NCBI GenBank assembly: GCA_024642565.1
Contig: JAHEAV010000007.1
Coordinates: 1 to 64,000, forward strand
Reading direction: 5' to 3'
Source of the DNA: Erythrobacter sp.
GTDB lineage: Bacteria; Pseudomonadota; Alphaproteobacteria; Sphingomonadales; Sphingomonadaceae
DNA: 64,000 bases
Under the pieces are notes generated by a model, which did no database searches, had not been told where the DNA came from, and saw only the letters and a list, made by a program, of their open reading frames with translations. A program made the translations under genes and the position numbers. Below, piece after piece: positions 48,572 to 59,051 of this stretch (position 1 is its first letter; each line of letters starts with the position of its first letter).

Positions 48572-49300
48572 TCAAAGCCCGAGCACGTCCTGCATGGCGT
48601 AACGGCCTGCCTGCTTGCCGAGCAGCCAATCCGCAGCCTTTACCGCCCCGCGGGCAAAGATCATCCGGTCTTCGGCCAGGTGGGTCAGGGTAAGGCGTTC
48701 CTCGTCTCCGGCGAAAATCACACTATGGTCACCGGCCACGCTGCCGCCGCGCAGGGCGGCAAAGCCGATAGCGCCCTTGGCCCGGGCACCTGTATGACCA
48801 TCCCGCCCACTTTCGGTGTTGGCCGCGAGATCAATTTGGCGGCCCTCAGCGGCGGCTTGACCCAGCAACTGCGCTGTTCCGGAAGGCGCATCCACCTTCA
48901 TCCGGTGGTGCATTTCCACTATCTCGATGTCCCAATGATCATCCAGCCGCTTGGCCGCCTCGCGCACCAAATGCGCCAGCAATGTCACGCCGAGCGAAGT
49001 GTTCCCCGTTTGCAGGACGGCAATCGACAGGGCGGCCGAATCGATGGCTGCATGGTGTGAAAGATCAAGTCCGGTAGTGCCAATCACAAGCGGCGTGGCC
49101 ACAGCGGTGGCAGCTTCCAGATTTTCTCCTAGCGCCGCGGGCGCCGAAAAATCGACAAGTACATCGCTTGCCTGCGCCAGCGCCGTTACATCGCCGCCCT
49201 TGTCCACGCCGCCTGCATAATCATGGCCCGCATCAGCGATGGCTTGCATCAAAGCATGGCCCATACGTCCTTCGCTGCCGATAATTCCGATCTTGGCCAT
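48572..49300 (-). CDS. dapB: 4-hydroxy-tetrahydrodipicolinate reductase
   Basis: KIGIIGSEGRMGHALMQAI; VIGTTGL; EIVEMHHRMKVDAPSGTA. Confidence 0.96.
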   Translation of the reverse strand: MAKIGIIGSEGRMGHALMQAIADAGHDYAGGVDKGGDVTALAQASDVLVDFSAPAALGENLEAATAVATPLVIGTTGLDLSHHAAIDSAALSIAVLQTGNTSLGVTLLAHLVREAAKRLDDHWDIEIVEMHHRMKVDAPSGTAQLLGQAAAEGRQIDLAANTESGRDGHTGARAKGAIGFAALRGGSVAGDHSVIFAGDEERLTLTHLAEDRMIFARGAVKAADWLLGKQAGRYAMQDVLGL

Positions 49301-49554
49301 GCAATTTTCCCGGTGAGAGGTTAGCGCAGGCGGCAAGAAGTCTTCCGCCCTCCGCATTATTCAAATGATAATATTCGAAATAGAGCGGATGGCCGCCCGC
49401 GACAATGTTGGTTTTATCACCTTTCCGCAGTCCCAAGGTGGCGATGAGGGCACAGGGGAAAGCTCGGTCGGAGCTGACAGATAAAATAGCCAGCGCAACA
49501 TACCATCAGTCTCATCCGACTTGTGCAACAGGGCGATATGGTCAAATTTGCCCT

Positions 49555-50256
49555 ATGAAATCGGAAATCCACAATATCGTCATCCTTACCGGAGCGGGCG
49601 TCAGCGCCGAATCGGGCATCGACACTTTCCGTTCCGAAGGCGGTCTGTGGGAACAGCATCGGATCGAAGATGTCGCCACCCCGGAAGGATTCTCACGAGA
49701 CCCCGATCTGGTGTTGCGATTCTATGACATGCGCCGCGCGGCTATTCAGACCAAGCGGCCCAACCCGGCGCATCAGGCGCTGGCGAGGCTGGACGCTGAA
49801 TGGCCGGGGGAACTGTTGATCGTGACGCAGAATGTGGACGATTTGCACGAGCGGGCCGGCGCGTCGCGCGTTCTCCACATGCATGGCGAACATTTGAATG
49901 CCTGGTGCATCGCCTGCGACACGCGATCGCCCTGGACCAAATCCCTGATCGAGCGGCCGCCATGCCCGGCGTGCAATGCGCGCGCATTGCGGCCCGATGT
50001 CGTTTGGTTCGGGGAAATGCCTTACCGCATGGACGAAATTTACGCCGCAATGGCCCGGGCTGACCTGTTCGTGTCGATTGGCACTTCGGGCGCGGTCTAT
50101 CCGGCGGCAGGGTTGGTGCGCAATGCGCGCGAGATCGGCATTCAAACTCTGGAGCTCAATCTGGAGCGCAGCCAGGGTTCGCAGTGGTTCCATGCAACGC
50201 GGCTCGGCCCTGCAAGTGAGGTGGTGACGGGCTGGGTGGAGGAGATGCTCAGCTGA
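49555..50256 (+). CDS. cobB: NAD-dependent protein deacylase (sirtuin, CobB-like)
   Basis: ILTGAGVSAESGIDTFRSEGGLW; TQNVDDLHERAGA; CIACDTRSPW...CPACNARALRPDVVWFGE. Confidence 0.94.
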   Translation: MKSEIHNIVILTGAGVSAESGIDTFRSEGGLWEQHRIEDVATPEGFSRDPDLVLRFYDMRRAAIQTKRPNPAHQALARLDAEWPGELLIVTQNVDDLHERAGASRVLHMHGEHLNAWCIACDTRSPWTKSLIERPPCPACNARALRPDVVWFGEMPYRMDEIYAAMARADLFVSIGTSGAVYPAAGLVRNAREIGIQTLELNLERSQGSQWFHATRLGPASEVVTGWVEEMLS

Positions 50257-50340
50257 CAAACCGTTTGGGATTTCACCGTGGCGGGATTGTTTGCCAAGGG
50301 ACCATGCCCGATCTTCAGCCAGACTGGACGGCGCCAGCCC

Positions 50341-51111
50341 CTAAACCTCGGCACAAGCCTTACAGGCCGGGTCCTTGGCGATCGTGAAGCTGCGTAGCGC
50401 GGGTGCCATGCCATCAAGCAAATGCACTTTGCCATATTGCGCATCGCCGAAGGCCGCATGGCCTTCGAGCAGCAGGCGCACCGCCTGCATGGCCGCAAAA
50501 GTGCCGGCCCAGCCCGCCATCGCGCCCAACATCCCGTCTTCTGCGCAGGTATCGCAATCTTCCGCATCGAACGCATCGCCGACGAAGCAGCGGTAGCAGG
50601 GCTGACCTGGCAAATGTCCGCCAAAAGCACCGACTTGCCCCTGAAAGCGGCCGACAGCGGCACTGAGTAGCGGGATCCCTGCGGAAACACAGGCGTCCGA
50701 GACCACCAGGCGGGTCGCAAAATTGTCGGTCCCGTCGAGAACCAGACTGGCGGCCCCAATCAGCTCTGTGGCATTCGCCGCAGAGACGCGATCATCGTGG
50801 ACGGCAACCGAAATTGCCGAATCGAAATTGGCTAGCCAACGCCGCGCGGCAACGGCCTTGGCATGACCGATATCGCGCTGGGTGTAGATCGTTTGCCGTT
50901 GGAGGTTGGACAGTTCCACATCGCCATCGTCAATCACAGTCAACTGGCCAATCCCTGCCGCTGCCAGATATTGCAGAGCGGGCGAACCGATCCCGCCCAG
51001 GCCCACCAGCACGACATGAGTTTCCATCAGCGCCACCTGACCTGCGCCACCCAATTCGGGCAGCACGATATGACGGGCAAATCGGTCGAGACGTTCTGGG
51101 GGCAGGCTCAT
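50341..51111 (-). CDS. HesA/MoeB/ThiF family protein
   Basis: RFARHIVLPELGGAGQVAL; GLGGIGSPALQYLAAAGIG; SNLQRQTIYTQRDIG; CYRCFVGDAFDAEDCDTC. Confidence 0.93.
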   Translation of the reverse strand: MSLPPERLDRFARHIVLPELGGAGQVALMETHVVLVGLGGIGSPALQYLAAAGIGQLTVIDDGDVELSNLQRQTIYTQRDIGHAKAVAARRWLANFDSAISVAVHDDRVSAANATELIGAASLVLDGTDNFATRLVVSDACVSAGIPLLSAAVGRFQGQVGAFGGHLPGQPCYRCFVGDAFDAEDCDTCAEDGMLGAMAGWAGTFAAMQAVRLLLEGHAAFGDAQYGKVHLLDGMAPALRSFTIAKDPACKACAEV

Positions 51112-51221
51112 GACATGGCTTTAGGCGGGCCGGTCACGGCCTGTCGACAAGTCTGTGGGGAGACCTGCGGACAGACGGTGGATTATCGGTGGAGTAACCT
51201 TAAGCTACCTTCTGTAATGTT

Positions 51222-52646
51222 TCAGCTTTCCAGTTGCCGAAGGAGGCTGCGGACATCCCCATCCATATCCGCATCGCGGGTGCGCAAATCTTCGATCAGG
51301 CGAACGGCATGGATCACGGTCGAATGGTCACGCCCGCCGAATTTGCGCCCGATTTCCGGATAGCTGCGCGGGGTCAGCACCTTGGAAAGATACATCGCAA
51401 CTTGCCGAGGGCGGACCACAGCGCGCGCGCGGCGCTTGGATGACATTTCCGAACGGTCAATCCGGTAGAACTGGCACACTGTCCGCTGAATTTCGTCAAT
51501 CGTGATTCGGCGGCGATTGGCGGAAAGAATGTCGGTCAGCTGTTCTTCCGCCAGCTGCAGTGACACCGTTTGCCCGGTTAACTGGGCATAGGCGATCAGC
51601 TTGTTGAGACCACCAACCAATTCACGCACATTGCGAGTGATAGTGCGGGCGAGGAATTCGATGACGTCGCCCGGAACTTCCAGCGGCGCAAAGCGGGTCA
51701 GTTTTGATTCGAGAATCTTGCGCCGCAGTTCAATATCCGCCGGGGCAATGTCAGCAACCAGACCCATGGAGAGGCGACTGAGAAGGCGCGGTTCAACCCC
51801 GTCCAGCGCTTGCGGAGCGCGGTCAGCGGCGAATACCAGCCGTTTGCCTTCGGCCAACAGCGCATCAATCGTGTAAAGCAGTTCTTCCTGAGCGGAGGCT
51901 TTGCCAATGATAAATTGGATATCATCCACCAGTAACAGGTCAAAGCTGCGTAGCCGCGCCTTGAATTCCATCATCTGGTTTTGCTTCAGGGCCTGAACGA
52001 ATTCGACCATGAAACGCTCGGCACTGCAGTAGAAGATTCGGGCACGCGGGTGGCTGGATAAATAGGCATGGCCAATCGCGTGCAGCAGGTGGGTTTTGCC
52101 CTGGCCAGTCGCGGCCTTGAGATAAAGTGGCGAAAACTGCGGCGTCTCTGTGGCTGCCATTCGCTGCGCGGCATTGCAGCCAAGAACATTCGTCTCACCG
52201 GTGACGAAGGCACCGAAGGTCAGCGAAGGATCAAGCCCAACCGAAGATGTGAATCCCTGTTCGCCAATCGTGCCCGCAGCGACCGCGATCATGGAGGAAG
52301 AGCTACCGTCATTGGCAGCAGACGGACCATTGCCATAGGCCGATCCGCTCAGGGTCATCTCAGGCAATTTACGGCGACCGGGATGCACGGCGATTCGCAC
52401 ATGGCGGACTTCGCTACGGGCAATTTTCCACGCCAGAGAAAGGCGGTCGGCGAAACGGTCCTGCACCCAATTGGCGGAAAAATCCGTCGGCAAATAGAGA
52501 TCGAGCGTGCCTGTGTCCTTGCAGAAACCACCAAGCTGAATCGGCCGGATCCATTGGCTATGAAGTTGATGCCCGAGATCCTTGCGCAACCCTTGGCTAA
52601 TGTCTGACCAATCCGCCGCCAGGTTAACTGCTTCCAGATCTTCCAT
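51222..52646 (-). CDS. dnaA: Chromosomal replication initiator protein DnaA
   Basis: GQGKTHLLHAIGH; LLLVDDIQFIIGK; C-terminal VRPRQVAMYLSKVLTPRSYPEIGRKFGGRDHSTVIHAVR; start inferred at MEDLEAVNLAADW. Confidence 0.97.
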   Translation of the reverse strand: MEDLEAVNLAADWSDISQGLRKDLGHQLHSQWIRPIQLGGFCKDTGTLDLYLPTDFSANWVQDRFADRLSLAWKIARSEVRHVRIAVHPGRRKLPEMTLSGSAYGNGPSAANDGSSSSMIAVAAGTIGEQGFTSSVGLDPSLTFGAFVTGETNVLGCNAAQRMAATETPQFSPLYLKAATGQGKTHLLHAIGHAYLSSHPRARIFYCSAERFMVEFVQALKQNQMMEFKARLRSFDLLLVDDIQFIIGKASAQEELLYTIDALLAEGKRLVFAADRAPQALDGVEPRLLSRLSMGLVADIAPADIELRRKILESKLTRFAPLEVPGDVIEFLARTITRNVRELVGGLNKLIAYAQLTGQTVSLQLAEEQLTDILSANRRRITIDEIQRTVCQFYRIDRSEMSSKRRARAVVRPRQVAMYLSKVLTPRSYPEIGRKFGGRDHSTVIHAVRLIEDLRTRDADMDGDVRSLLRQLES

Positions 52647-52982
52647 CTTGTTTTCGTTACCCCTGCGGTTTGCCGTGCCTATGCCGCTATCTTTGTTTGC
52701 CATCGACATTCCAAATCCCAACCCCACGGCATTAAGCCGGTATTTTCCGTCCAAGCGCGATAGGCATAGCGCCGCTGAGCACGGAAACCCCCATTCCCGG
52801 GCTGCCCCCTATCGGCCACTCATGTAAAAACCCAGACTGTCCTGTTCCGGGCAGAAACGTTGTTATGAACCGGTTTGTCTGTGACGCAAGACCTATCCCC
52901 GTAAAAAAACTGAAATAAAGCTGTTGACTCGCTTCAACCCGCAGAGATGCGTTCAACACTCTGTTTACTATCGTTTTTTACC

Positions 52983-53009
52983 AAGACCGGGGTGCGAATC
53001 GCCGGTCTT
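52983..53009. other. Inverted repeat in the rpsT-dnaA intergenic region
   Basis: AAGACCGG...CCGGTCTT, 8-bp perfect arms. Confidence 0.5.
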
Positions 53010-53056
53010 CCTAGACTTATCAAGCTGATGGCGCGGTCATCGCGGTGCAACAAGAA

Positions 53057-53081
53057 GGGCCGGTGTCAACGACACCGGCCC
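53057..53081 (-). terminator. Strong hairpin downstream of rpsT
   Basis: Perfect 11-bp stem GGGCCGGTGTC-AAC-GACACCGGCCC in the rpsT 3' region; weak T-tract (TTCTTG). Confidence 0.6.
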
Positions 53082-53104
53082 AAATTGCTTGATCTGCCTG
53101 CAGT

Positions 53105-53124
53105 GGAGCCCTGCGCAGGGCTCC
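53105..53124. other. Perfect 20-bp palindrome in the rpsT-dnaA intergenic region
   Basis: GGAGCCCTGCGCAGGGCTCC. Confidence 0.6.
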
Positions 53125-53175
53125 GTCATTCACTGATTCAGGCGCAATGCGATTCGCCCGAAGGGATGTCCCAAA

Positions 53176-53436
53176 TCAGAGAGCTGCAACGCGCTTCGTT
53201 AAGCGAGACATTTTGCGCGATGCTGTATTCTTGTGCATCACGCCGCGGGCCACACCGCGCGCCAGCTCAGGCTGTGCAGCCTTCAGAGCTTCTGCTGCCA
53301 CAACCTTGTCGCCGCCTTCGATGGCCGATTCGACCTTCTTCACGAAGTTGCGAATGCGGCTAATGCGCGCACCGTTGATTTCGGCACGGCGATCATTGCG
53401 ACGGATACGTTTGCGGGCTTGCGGCGAATTGGCCAT
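53176..53436 (-). CDS. rpsT: 30S ribosomal protein S20
   Basis: [39 protein letters not shown]. Confidence 0.98.
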   Translation of the reverse strand: MANSPQARKRIRRNDRRAEINGARISRIRNFVKKVESAIEGGDKVVAAEALKAAQPELARGVARGVMHKNTASRKMSRLTKRVAAL

Positions 53437-53571
53437 GTCTGTCCTTTATCGGGCCGCCACCAGAGCGGCCGGAAGTCTTGAATTTATGCGTTCGGAAACG
53501 ACAGTTTCCTGCCGGAAAGCGCGCCCCTTACCGGCGTTGGCCCGAATCGTCAATATCTAGTCGCCCCGCCT

Positions 53572-54387
53572 TTATTTCTGGCAGACGGGGCAGAACCAGC
53601 TGCTTCGCCCGCCCTGCACGATACGCTGGATCACGCCGCCATCCTTGCGTTTGCATGTCTCTCCTTCGCGCCCATAGACGTCAAAGCGAGTCGCGAAATA
53701 GCCGAGTTCACCGTCAGGTCTGGCATAGTCGCGCAAAGTTGACCCACCGTCCTCAATCGATTGCTGCAAAACTTCGCGAATCGCGGTGATCAGCTGTGCG
53801 AGCGCGGCATTTGTCACCTTGCCACTGGGTTTGCGTGGGTCGATTCCGGCTCTGAATAGTGCCTCACAAACATAAATATTACCCAAGCCAGCCACGATTC
53901 GCTGATCAAGCAGCATCAGCTTGATCGCCTGAAGGCGGCCCCGCATTGCCATGCGGAGATGCGGGGCCGTGAGTCCGGACTCAAGCGGTTCTGGACCCAT
54001 GGCGGCAAATGGTGGCCACGCATCGAGGCCAGCAGTTTCGACCAGGTCAACCCAGCCAAAGCGCCGAGGATCGCAAAGGGCGAAACGGTGAAGAGCTGTT
54101 TCGATCACGAAATGGTCGTGCTTGTCAGCCTCAGCCGGATCGATCCGCCAGCGCCCGCTCATGCCCAGATGAAAGATCAGGCTTCGCGCGCGGTCAGTGT
54201 GGATCAGCCCGTATTTTGCGCGGCGGCTGAGTCCGGTCACGGTGGCACCGGTCAGAGCCTGAACCAGATCGACCGGAAACGGACGGCGCATATCCGGTCG
54301 GTTGACTGCGACACGGGTGATGCGTTCTCCATCAAGGTAGCGGGCAAGGCCACGCACCGTGGTTTCGACTTCGGGAAGTTCTGGCAT
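53572..54387 (-). CDS. mutM: Formamidopyrimidine-DNA glycosylase
   Basis: MPELPEVETTVRGL; C-terminal zinc finger VYGREGETCKRKDGGVIQRIVQGGRSSWFCPVCQK. Confidence 0.98.
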   Translation of the reverse strand: MPELPEVETTVRGLARYLDGERITRVAVNRPDMRRPFPVDLVQALTGATVTGLSRRAKYGLIHTDRARSLIFHLGMSGRWRIDPAEADKHDHFVIETALHRFALCDPRRFGWVDLVETAGLDAWPPFAAMGPEPLESGLTAPHLRMAMRGRLQAIKLMLLDQRIVAGLGNIYVCEALFRAGIDPRKPSGKVTNAALAQLITAIREVLQQSIEDGGSTLRDYARPDGELGYFATRFDVYGREGETCKRKDGGVIQRIVQGGRSSWFCPVCQK

Positions 54388-54441
54388 GCGCCTTTCCTAA
54401 CACTCTTTGCGCCAGCGGCAATTCCCCCTAAGGCGGCGCGC

Positions 54442-55173
54442 ATGAGTGAGACAGTTTCTTTCGGCTACAAAGATGTCGATGCAGCAGAAAAAACCGCGCT
54501 GGTGGGCGAGGTCTTTTCCAGTGTGGCAGCCAAATACGACATCATGAATGATGCCATGTCGGGCGGAATGCACCGTCTGTGGAAGGACCGCTTCGTAAGG
54601 CGGGTCAAGCCGCAGGCTGGTGAAGCGATTCTCGACATGGCTGGCGGCACCGGCGATATCGCTTTTCGTATGGCGGAACTCGGTGCGTCCGTAACAGTGT
54701 CGGATATCAATCAGGACATGCTCGATGTTGGCATCGAAAGGGCGATGGAACGCGGCATCGATGGATTGGTGTGGTCTTGCCAGAATGCGGAAGAACTTAC
54801 TTTTTCAAGCCGCACGTTCGATGCCTATACGATTGCTTTTGGCATCCGCAATGTGACCCATATCGACAGGGCGCTGGCCGAAGCACACCGGGTGCTCAAG
54901 TATGGCGCGCGGTTTTACTGTCTGGAATTTTCGACCACCGAATGGCCTGGCTTCAAGGAAGTCTATGATCTCTATTCACATCGGCTGATGCCCAAGATTG
55001 GCAAGGTTATAGCCGGTGATGAGCAAAGTTATCGCTATCTGGCCGAATCGATCCGGCGATTCCCGAAGATGCCGGAATTCGAACAGATGATCCGGGCGGC
55101 AGGCTTCTCGCAAACCAAGGTGGAACCGATCCTTGGCGGGGCGGTGGCGATCCATTCCGGTTGGAAAACCTGA
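54442..55173 (+). CDS. ubiE: Demethylmenaquinone/2-polyprenyl-benzoquinol methyltransferase UbiE
   Basis: FGYKDVDAAEKTALVGEVFSSVAAKYDIMNDAMSGGMHRLWKDRFV; FGIRNVTHIDRALAEAHRVLK. Confidence 0.97.
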   Translation: MSETVSFGYKDVDAAEKTALVGEVFSSVAAKYDIMNDAMSGGMHRLWKDRFVRRVKPQAGEAILDMAGGTGDIAFRMAELGASVTVSDINQDMLDVGIERAMERGIDGLVWSCQNAEELTFSSRTFDAYTIAFGIRNVTHIDRALAEAHRVLKYGARFYCLEFSTTEWPGFKEVYDLYSHRLMPKIGKVIAGDEQSYRYLAESIRRFPKMPEFEQMIRAAGFSQTKVEPILGGAVAIHSGWKT

Positions 55174-55177
55174 CCCA

Positions 55178-56734
55178 GTGACACGGCCTTCCAAGCATAT
55201 CTGGCGACTTCTTTCCTGGGGTCGAACACTGGCGAAGCACGGTGCGCTTCGTGGGATCGAGCGCGATCCCAACACTCCGCTGCAGGTCAAGCGGCTGGCA
55301 CGAATTGCGCGGTTTGGTACTTTTCAGCCGCAGCAGCCGGACTATGCCGGGGCTTTCCGAGATATCGGACCGGCCGCGATCAAGCTGGGCCAGTCGTTAG
55401 CCACCCGGCCTGACATTGTTGGTGAAGAAGCGGCCAACAATCTGCTTTCGTTGCAGGACGATTTGCCGCCAGTGGCCTTTGCCGAGATAAAGCAGGTCAT
55501 CGAAGCGAGCTTTGGCAAGCCGATCGAGGCGCTGTTTGCCAGTATCGATCCCGATCCTGTTGGCGCAGCGTCGATTGCGCAAGTCCACAAGGCCGTGACG
55601 ACTGACGGGGTCAAGGTTGCCGTAAAAGTGCTGCGCCCCGGTATTCGTGAACGATTCGCGCGCGATATCGAAACCTATGAATGGGCTGCCGCGCATCTTG
55701 AAGCAATGGGCGGAGAGGCCAAGCGGCTGCGCCCACAATTGACGATCGCCAATTTCAAACGCTGGACCAACCGCGAACTTGATCTGCGGCGGGAAGCCGC
55801 ATCAGCCAGTGAACTGGCCGAAACCATCAAGGCGGTGCCGGGCTATATTATTCCCGGTATCGACTGGGATCGCACAAACGGCCGGGTCATGACGATCGAG
55901 TGGGTCGAAGGGGTTAAAATCAGCAAGCGCCACGAATTGGTCGCTGCCGGTCATGACCTACCCGAACTGGCCCGCCGGCTGGTTCTTGCGTTTCTGACCC
56001 AGGCGATCAGTGGCGGATTTTTTCATGCCGATATGCATCAGGGCAATCTGTTCGTCCGTGCTGACGGGACCATTGTGGCCATTGATTTTGGCATCATGGG
56101 CCGGATCGACCGCCGCGCGCGGGTCTGGTTGGCCGAAATCCTTTATGGCCTGACCACTGGCAATTACCGCCGCGTGGCCGAAATTCATTTCGAGGCGCAA
56201 TATGTGCCGTCCTATCATTCGGTTGATGAATTTGCGACTGCGTTGCGCGCTGTTGGCGAACCGATGCGCGGCAAGCCGGTTAGCGAACTCAGTGTCGGTC
56301 AGATGCTCGACGGATTGTTTGCTATCACCCGTGATTTCGACATGCAGACCCAGCCTCATCTCCTGCTGCTGCAGAAGACGATGGTTATGGTCGAAGGGAT
56401 CGCGACCCAGCTCGACCCACAAATCAATATGTGGGACGTTTCTGAACCATTCGTGCGCGCATGGATCCGCGATGAATTGGGGCCGGAAGCAGCGATTGCC
56501 GATCGGATTCGCGAAGACGCGGACACTTTGATGCGTATCCCCGCCCTGATCCGGCGGTTGGAAGATCAGTTTCCACCGCGCGGCGGCGCACCCGAGGCAC
56601 CGCCTCTGCCGCATATTCCGCTGATGTGGGAACGCCCTGTGCGATCCCGAATCCGCTGGCTGCAACTGCTGGTGGGCGCGCTGATTGGCGCAGGTATGGT
56701 TGGCGGCGCGATTGTTGGCGGGCTGTTCGGCTAG
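55178..56734 (+). CDS. ubiB: 2-polyprenylphenol 6-hydroxylase accessory kinase UbiB
   Basis: FIKLGQ-type motif AIKLGQSLATRPDIVGEEAANNLLSLQDDLPP; AAASIAQVH; FFHADMHQGNLFV; likely GTG start. Confidence 0.96.
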   Translation: MTRPSKHIWRLLSWGRTLAKHGALRGIERDPNTPLQVKRLARIARFGTFQPQQPDYAGAFRDIGPAAIKLGQSLATRPDIVGEEAANNLLSLQDDLPPVAFAEIKQVIEASFGKPIEALFASIDPDPVGAASIAQVHKAVTTDGVKVAVKVLRPGIRERFARDIETYEWAAAHLEAMGGEAKRLRPQLTIANFKRWTNRELDLRREAASASELAETIKAVPGYIIPGIDWDRTNGRVMTIEWVEGVKISKRHELVAAGHDLPELARRLVLAFLTQAISGGFFHADMHQGNLFVRADGTIVAIDFGIMGRIDRRARVWLAEILYGLTTGNYRRVAEIHFEAQYVPSYHSVDEFATALRAVGEPMRGKPVSELSVGQMLDGLFAITRDFDMQTQPHLLLLQKTMVMVEGIATQLDPQINMWDVSEPFVRAWIRDELGPEAAIADRIREDADTLMRIPALIRRLEDQFPPRGGAPEAPPLPHIPLMWERPVRSRIRWLQLLVGALIGAGMVGGAIVGGLFG

Positions 56735-56791
56735 ACCTGCCGGCAGCGCGTCTTTTCAGGCTGCTTCGGAAATTACGGCACGGATGCTGCC

Positions 56792-57190
56792 TCAATCGTC
56801 TTCGTGATTGATCGCGACATGCGGCAAGGCGCGGCTGCCGGAAAGCGAAAGTGCGACGGCCAGCGCCTCCACCATCATCGGTTGCCAGTACCCGGTATAG
56901 GCACCGAGCAGCACCAGATTTACCGCGCGGCCTGCGAAAGCAATGCCGAACAGAGCAGCGGAGATCAGCAACGGGTCACCGTTTCGCTTCCACGCGCCCC
57001 AAACCATGCAGCCGCCGCCAACGATAAAGAAGGCGGTAAAGTCGGCCCGCAAACTGGCGAGTCCCATTGTTCCGCTGGGGACGAGACCGAAATCACCTGC
57101 CGCCGTTTCCGGATTGATCATGAATCCTGCGCCCAGAAACAGGAACAGCAGGCCAACGGCAAACAGTGAAGCAGTCAAGATCAGTCGCAT
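56792..57190 (-). CDS. Small membrane protein (DUF4345-like)
   Basis: Four predicted TMs; GFMINPETAAGDFGL; SLRADFTAFFIVGGGCMVWGAW. Confidence 0.65.
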   Translation of the reverse strand: MRLILTASLFAVGLLFLFLGAGFMINPETAAGDFGLVPSGTMGLASLRADFTAFFIVGGGCMVWGAWKRNGDPLLISAALFGIAFAGRAVNLVLLGAYTGYWQPMMVEALAVALSLSGSRALPHVAINHEDD

Positions 57191-57377
57191 AAAACACTCT
57201 CCCTTTGGTCAAAGGTTAACACATGAGTCGGGATATTTCGCTACACAAAACTTAACTATAGGGATGCAGGGCTGGTCTGGGGCCGTACGTGGCGCTAAGC
57301 ATTTGCAAGAACGAGCAGGGGAGACCTGAGATGACGCCGCCAGGCTGCCTTTTCGGGGCCGAAGCGAGAATGGCTGC

Positions 57378-59051
57378 ATGAACGCCGGGGCAATCCCGCG
57401 CGTATTGTTGGTCGTGGGCGGCGGTATCGCAGCCTATAAGTCCTGCGAGCTTGTGCGCCTGATCCGCAAGGGCGGCGGCGATGTTACCTGCGTGGTGACA
57501 AAGGGAGGACAGCAGTTCGTTACTCCGATGGCGCTGGCGGCGCTTAGCGAAAACCCTGTCCACACGACCTTGTGGGACTTGAAGAACGAAGCGGAAATGG
57601 GCCACATCCAGTTGAGCCGGGAAGCCGATCTGGTGGTGGTCTGCCCGGCGACGGCGGATCTGCTCGCCAAGATGGCCGCTGGCATTGCCGACGATTTGGC
57701 AACCACCCTGATCCTGGCCACCGACAAGCCTGTGATGGCCGTACCCGCAATGAATGTCCGGATGTGGCAACACGAAGCCACTCAGCGCAATGTCACCTGG
57801 TTGCGGCAGGCGGGCGTAAATGTAGTTGATCCCGACATTGGCCCTATGGCTTGCGGCGAATTCGGCCCTGGCCGAATGCCCGAACCCGAAGCGATATGGG
57901 CCCAGATTGCTGACTTTCTTGGGCTCGAACATGATTATGCGCCGCCAGAGGAATATTACGAAGCGGATCGCGACGAGGAAGAGGCCATTGAATCCGGCGA
58001 AACCGGTCGGTCGGGCCGCGGCGGCGGATTGGGCGGATTGCTCTCATCGCTGATTCCTCGCAGTATGCCCAAGCGATCAGCTGAAGAAATCGAGCAGGAT
58101 TGGGCGGATGAACCGCTGGGTGAACCCTTGGACGAAGAAGAAGTCCTGGATGACCCAGTGCCAGGTGATGCCAAGCCGGGTTTCTCTTCACCGCTGTTGG
58201 CCACCAAGGGCGCGGCAGCGTCTGCACCGCCCACTGACCCGGAAGCGATGAACCATCTCGTCAAGACCGGTGCCGGAGAAGCCGAACCGGAACCGATTGA
58301 AGGTGATGAGCACGCCATTTCTGTCGGTGCTGACCCTCTTGCTGGTCAACCCGATTTTGACATGGACCCGGAACATCGCCCGCTGTTCGGCAAGCATGTG
58401 CTGGTTACCGCCGGACCAACCCATGAACCGATCGACCCGGTCCGCTACATCGCCAACCGGTCTTCGGGCCAGCAAGGTTTTGCGATCGCCGCCGCTGCCG
58501 CTGCGGCCGGGGCACGCGTAACGCTGGTCGCGGGTCCGGTTACTCTGGATACGCCCCCGGGTGTGGACCGGATCGATGTCGAATCAGCGATCGAAATGGA
58601 TGAAGCCGTCAAGAAGGCCTTGCCCGCCGATGTCGCGATCATGGTTGCCGCTGTGGCTGATTGGCGAAGCAAGGATGTTGCGCCGGAAAAGATGAAGAAA
58701 CGCGGTTCCGCGCCGCCTGCTCTGCGGTTGATGGAAAACCCCGATATTCTGGCCAGCGTGGCTGCGGGTACCAAGCGTCCGGGCCTGCTGATTGGCTTTG
58801 CTGCTGAAACTGAGAACATTGTCGAAAACGCCACGGTCAAGCGCAAGCGCAAGGGTGCCGATTGGATCGTTGCCAATGATGTGTCGGGCGGCAAGGGCAA
58901 GAGCGTAATGGGAGGGACCAACAACAAGGTCCATATCGTCACGAGTGAAGGGGTCGAAAAGCTGCACGATATGCCGAAGCAGGATGTTGCCCGGGCGCTC
59001 ATCGAGCGGGTGATCGATGCGCTGGCGGAAAAGGAACCGGAAGATGCCTGA
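57378..59051 (+). CDS. coaBC: Bifunctional phosphopantothenoylcysteine decarboxylase / phosphopantothenate-cysteine ligase
   Basis: [63 protein letters not shown]. Confidence 0.97.
   Translation: MNAGAIPRVLLVVGGGIAAYKSCELVRLIRKGGGDVTCVVTKGGQQFVTPMALAALSENPVHTTLWDLKNEAEMGHIQLSREADLVVVCPATADLLAKMAAGIADDLATTLILATDKPVMAVPAMNVRMWQHEATQRNVTWLRQAGVNVVDPDIGPMACGEFGPGRMPEPEAIWAQIADFLGLEHDYAPPEEYYEADRDEEEAIESGETGRSGRGGGLGGLLSSLIPRSMPKRSAEEIEQDWADEPLGEPLDEEEVLDDPVPGDAKPGFSSPLLATKGAAASAPPTDPEAMNHLVKTGAGEAEPEPIEGDEHAISVGADPLAGQPDFDMDPEHRPLFGKHVLVTAGPTHEPIDPVRYIANRSSGQQGFAIAAAAAAAGARVTLVAGPVTLDTPPGVDRIDVESAIEMDEAVKKALPADVAIMVAAVADWRSKDVAPEKMKKRGSAPPALRLMENPDILASVAAGTKRPGLLIGFAAETENIVENATVKRKRKGADWIVANDVSGGKGKSVMGGTNNKVHIVTSEGVEKLHDMPKQDVARALIERVIDALAEKEPEDA

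Noticed and set aside
51112-51222. Possible oriC downstream of dnaA
   Set aside because: No cluster of TTATNCACA-like boxes was visible; the GTGGGGAG-like fragments are too weak, and oriC in many alphaproteobacteria is not next to dnaA.
53959-54441. N-terminal extension of the ubiE ORF
   Set aside because: Antisense to mutM; UbiE homology starts at MSETVSFGYKD.
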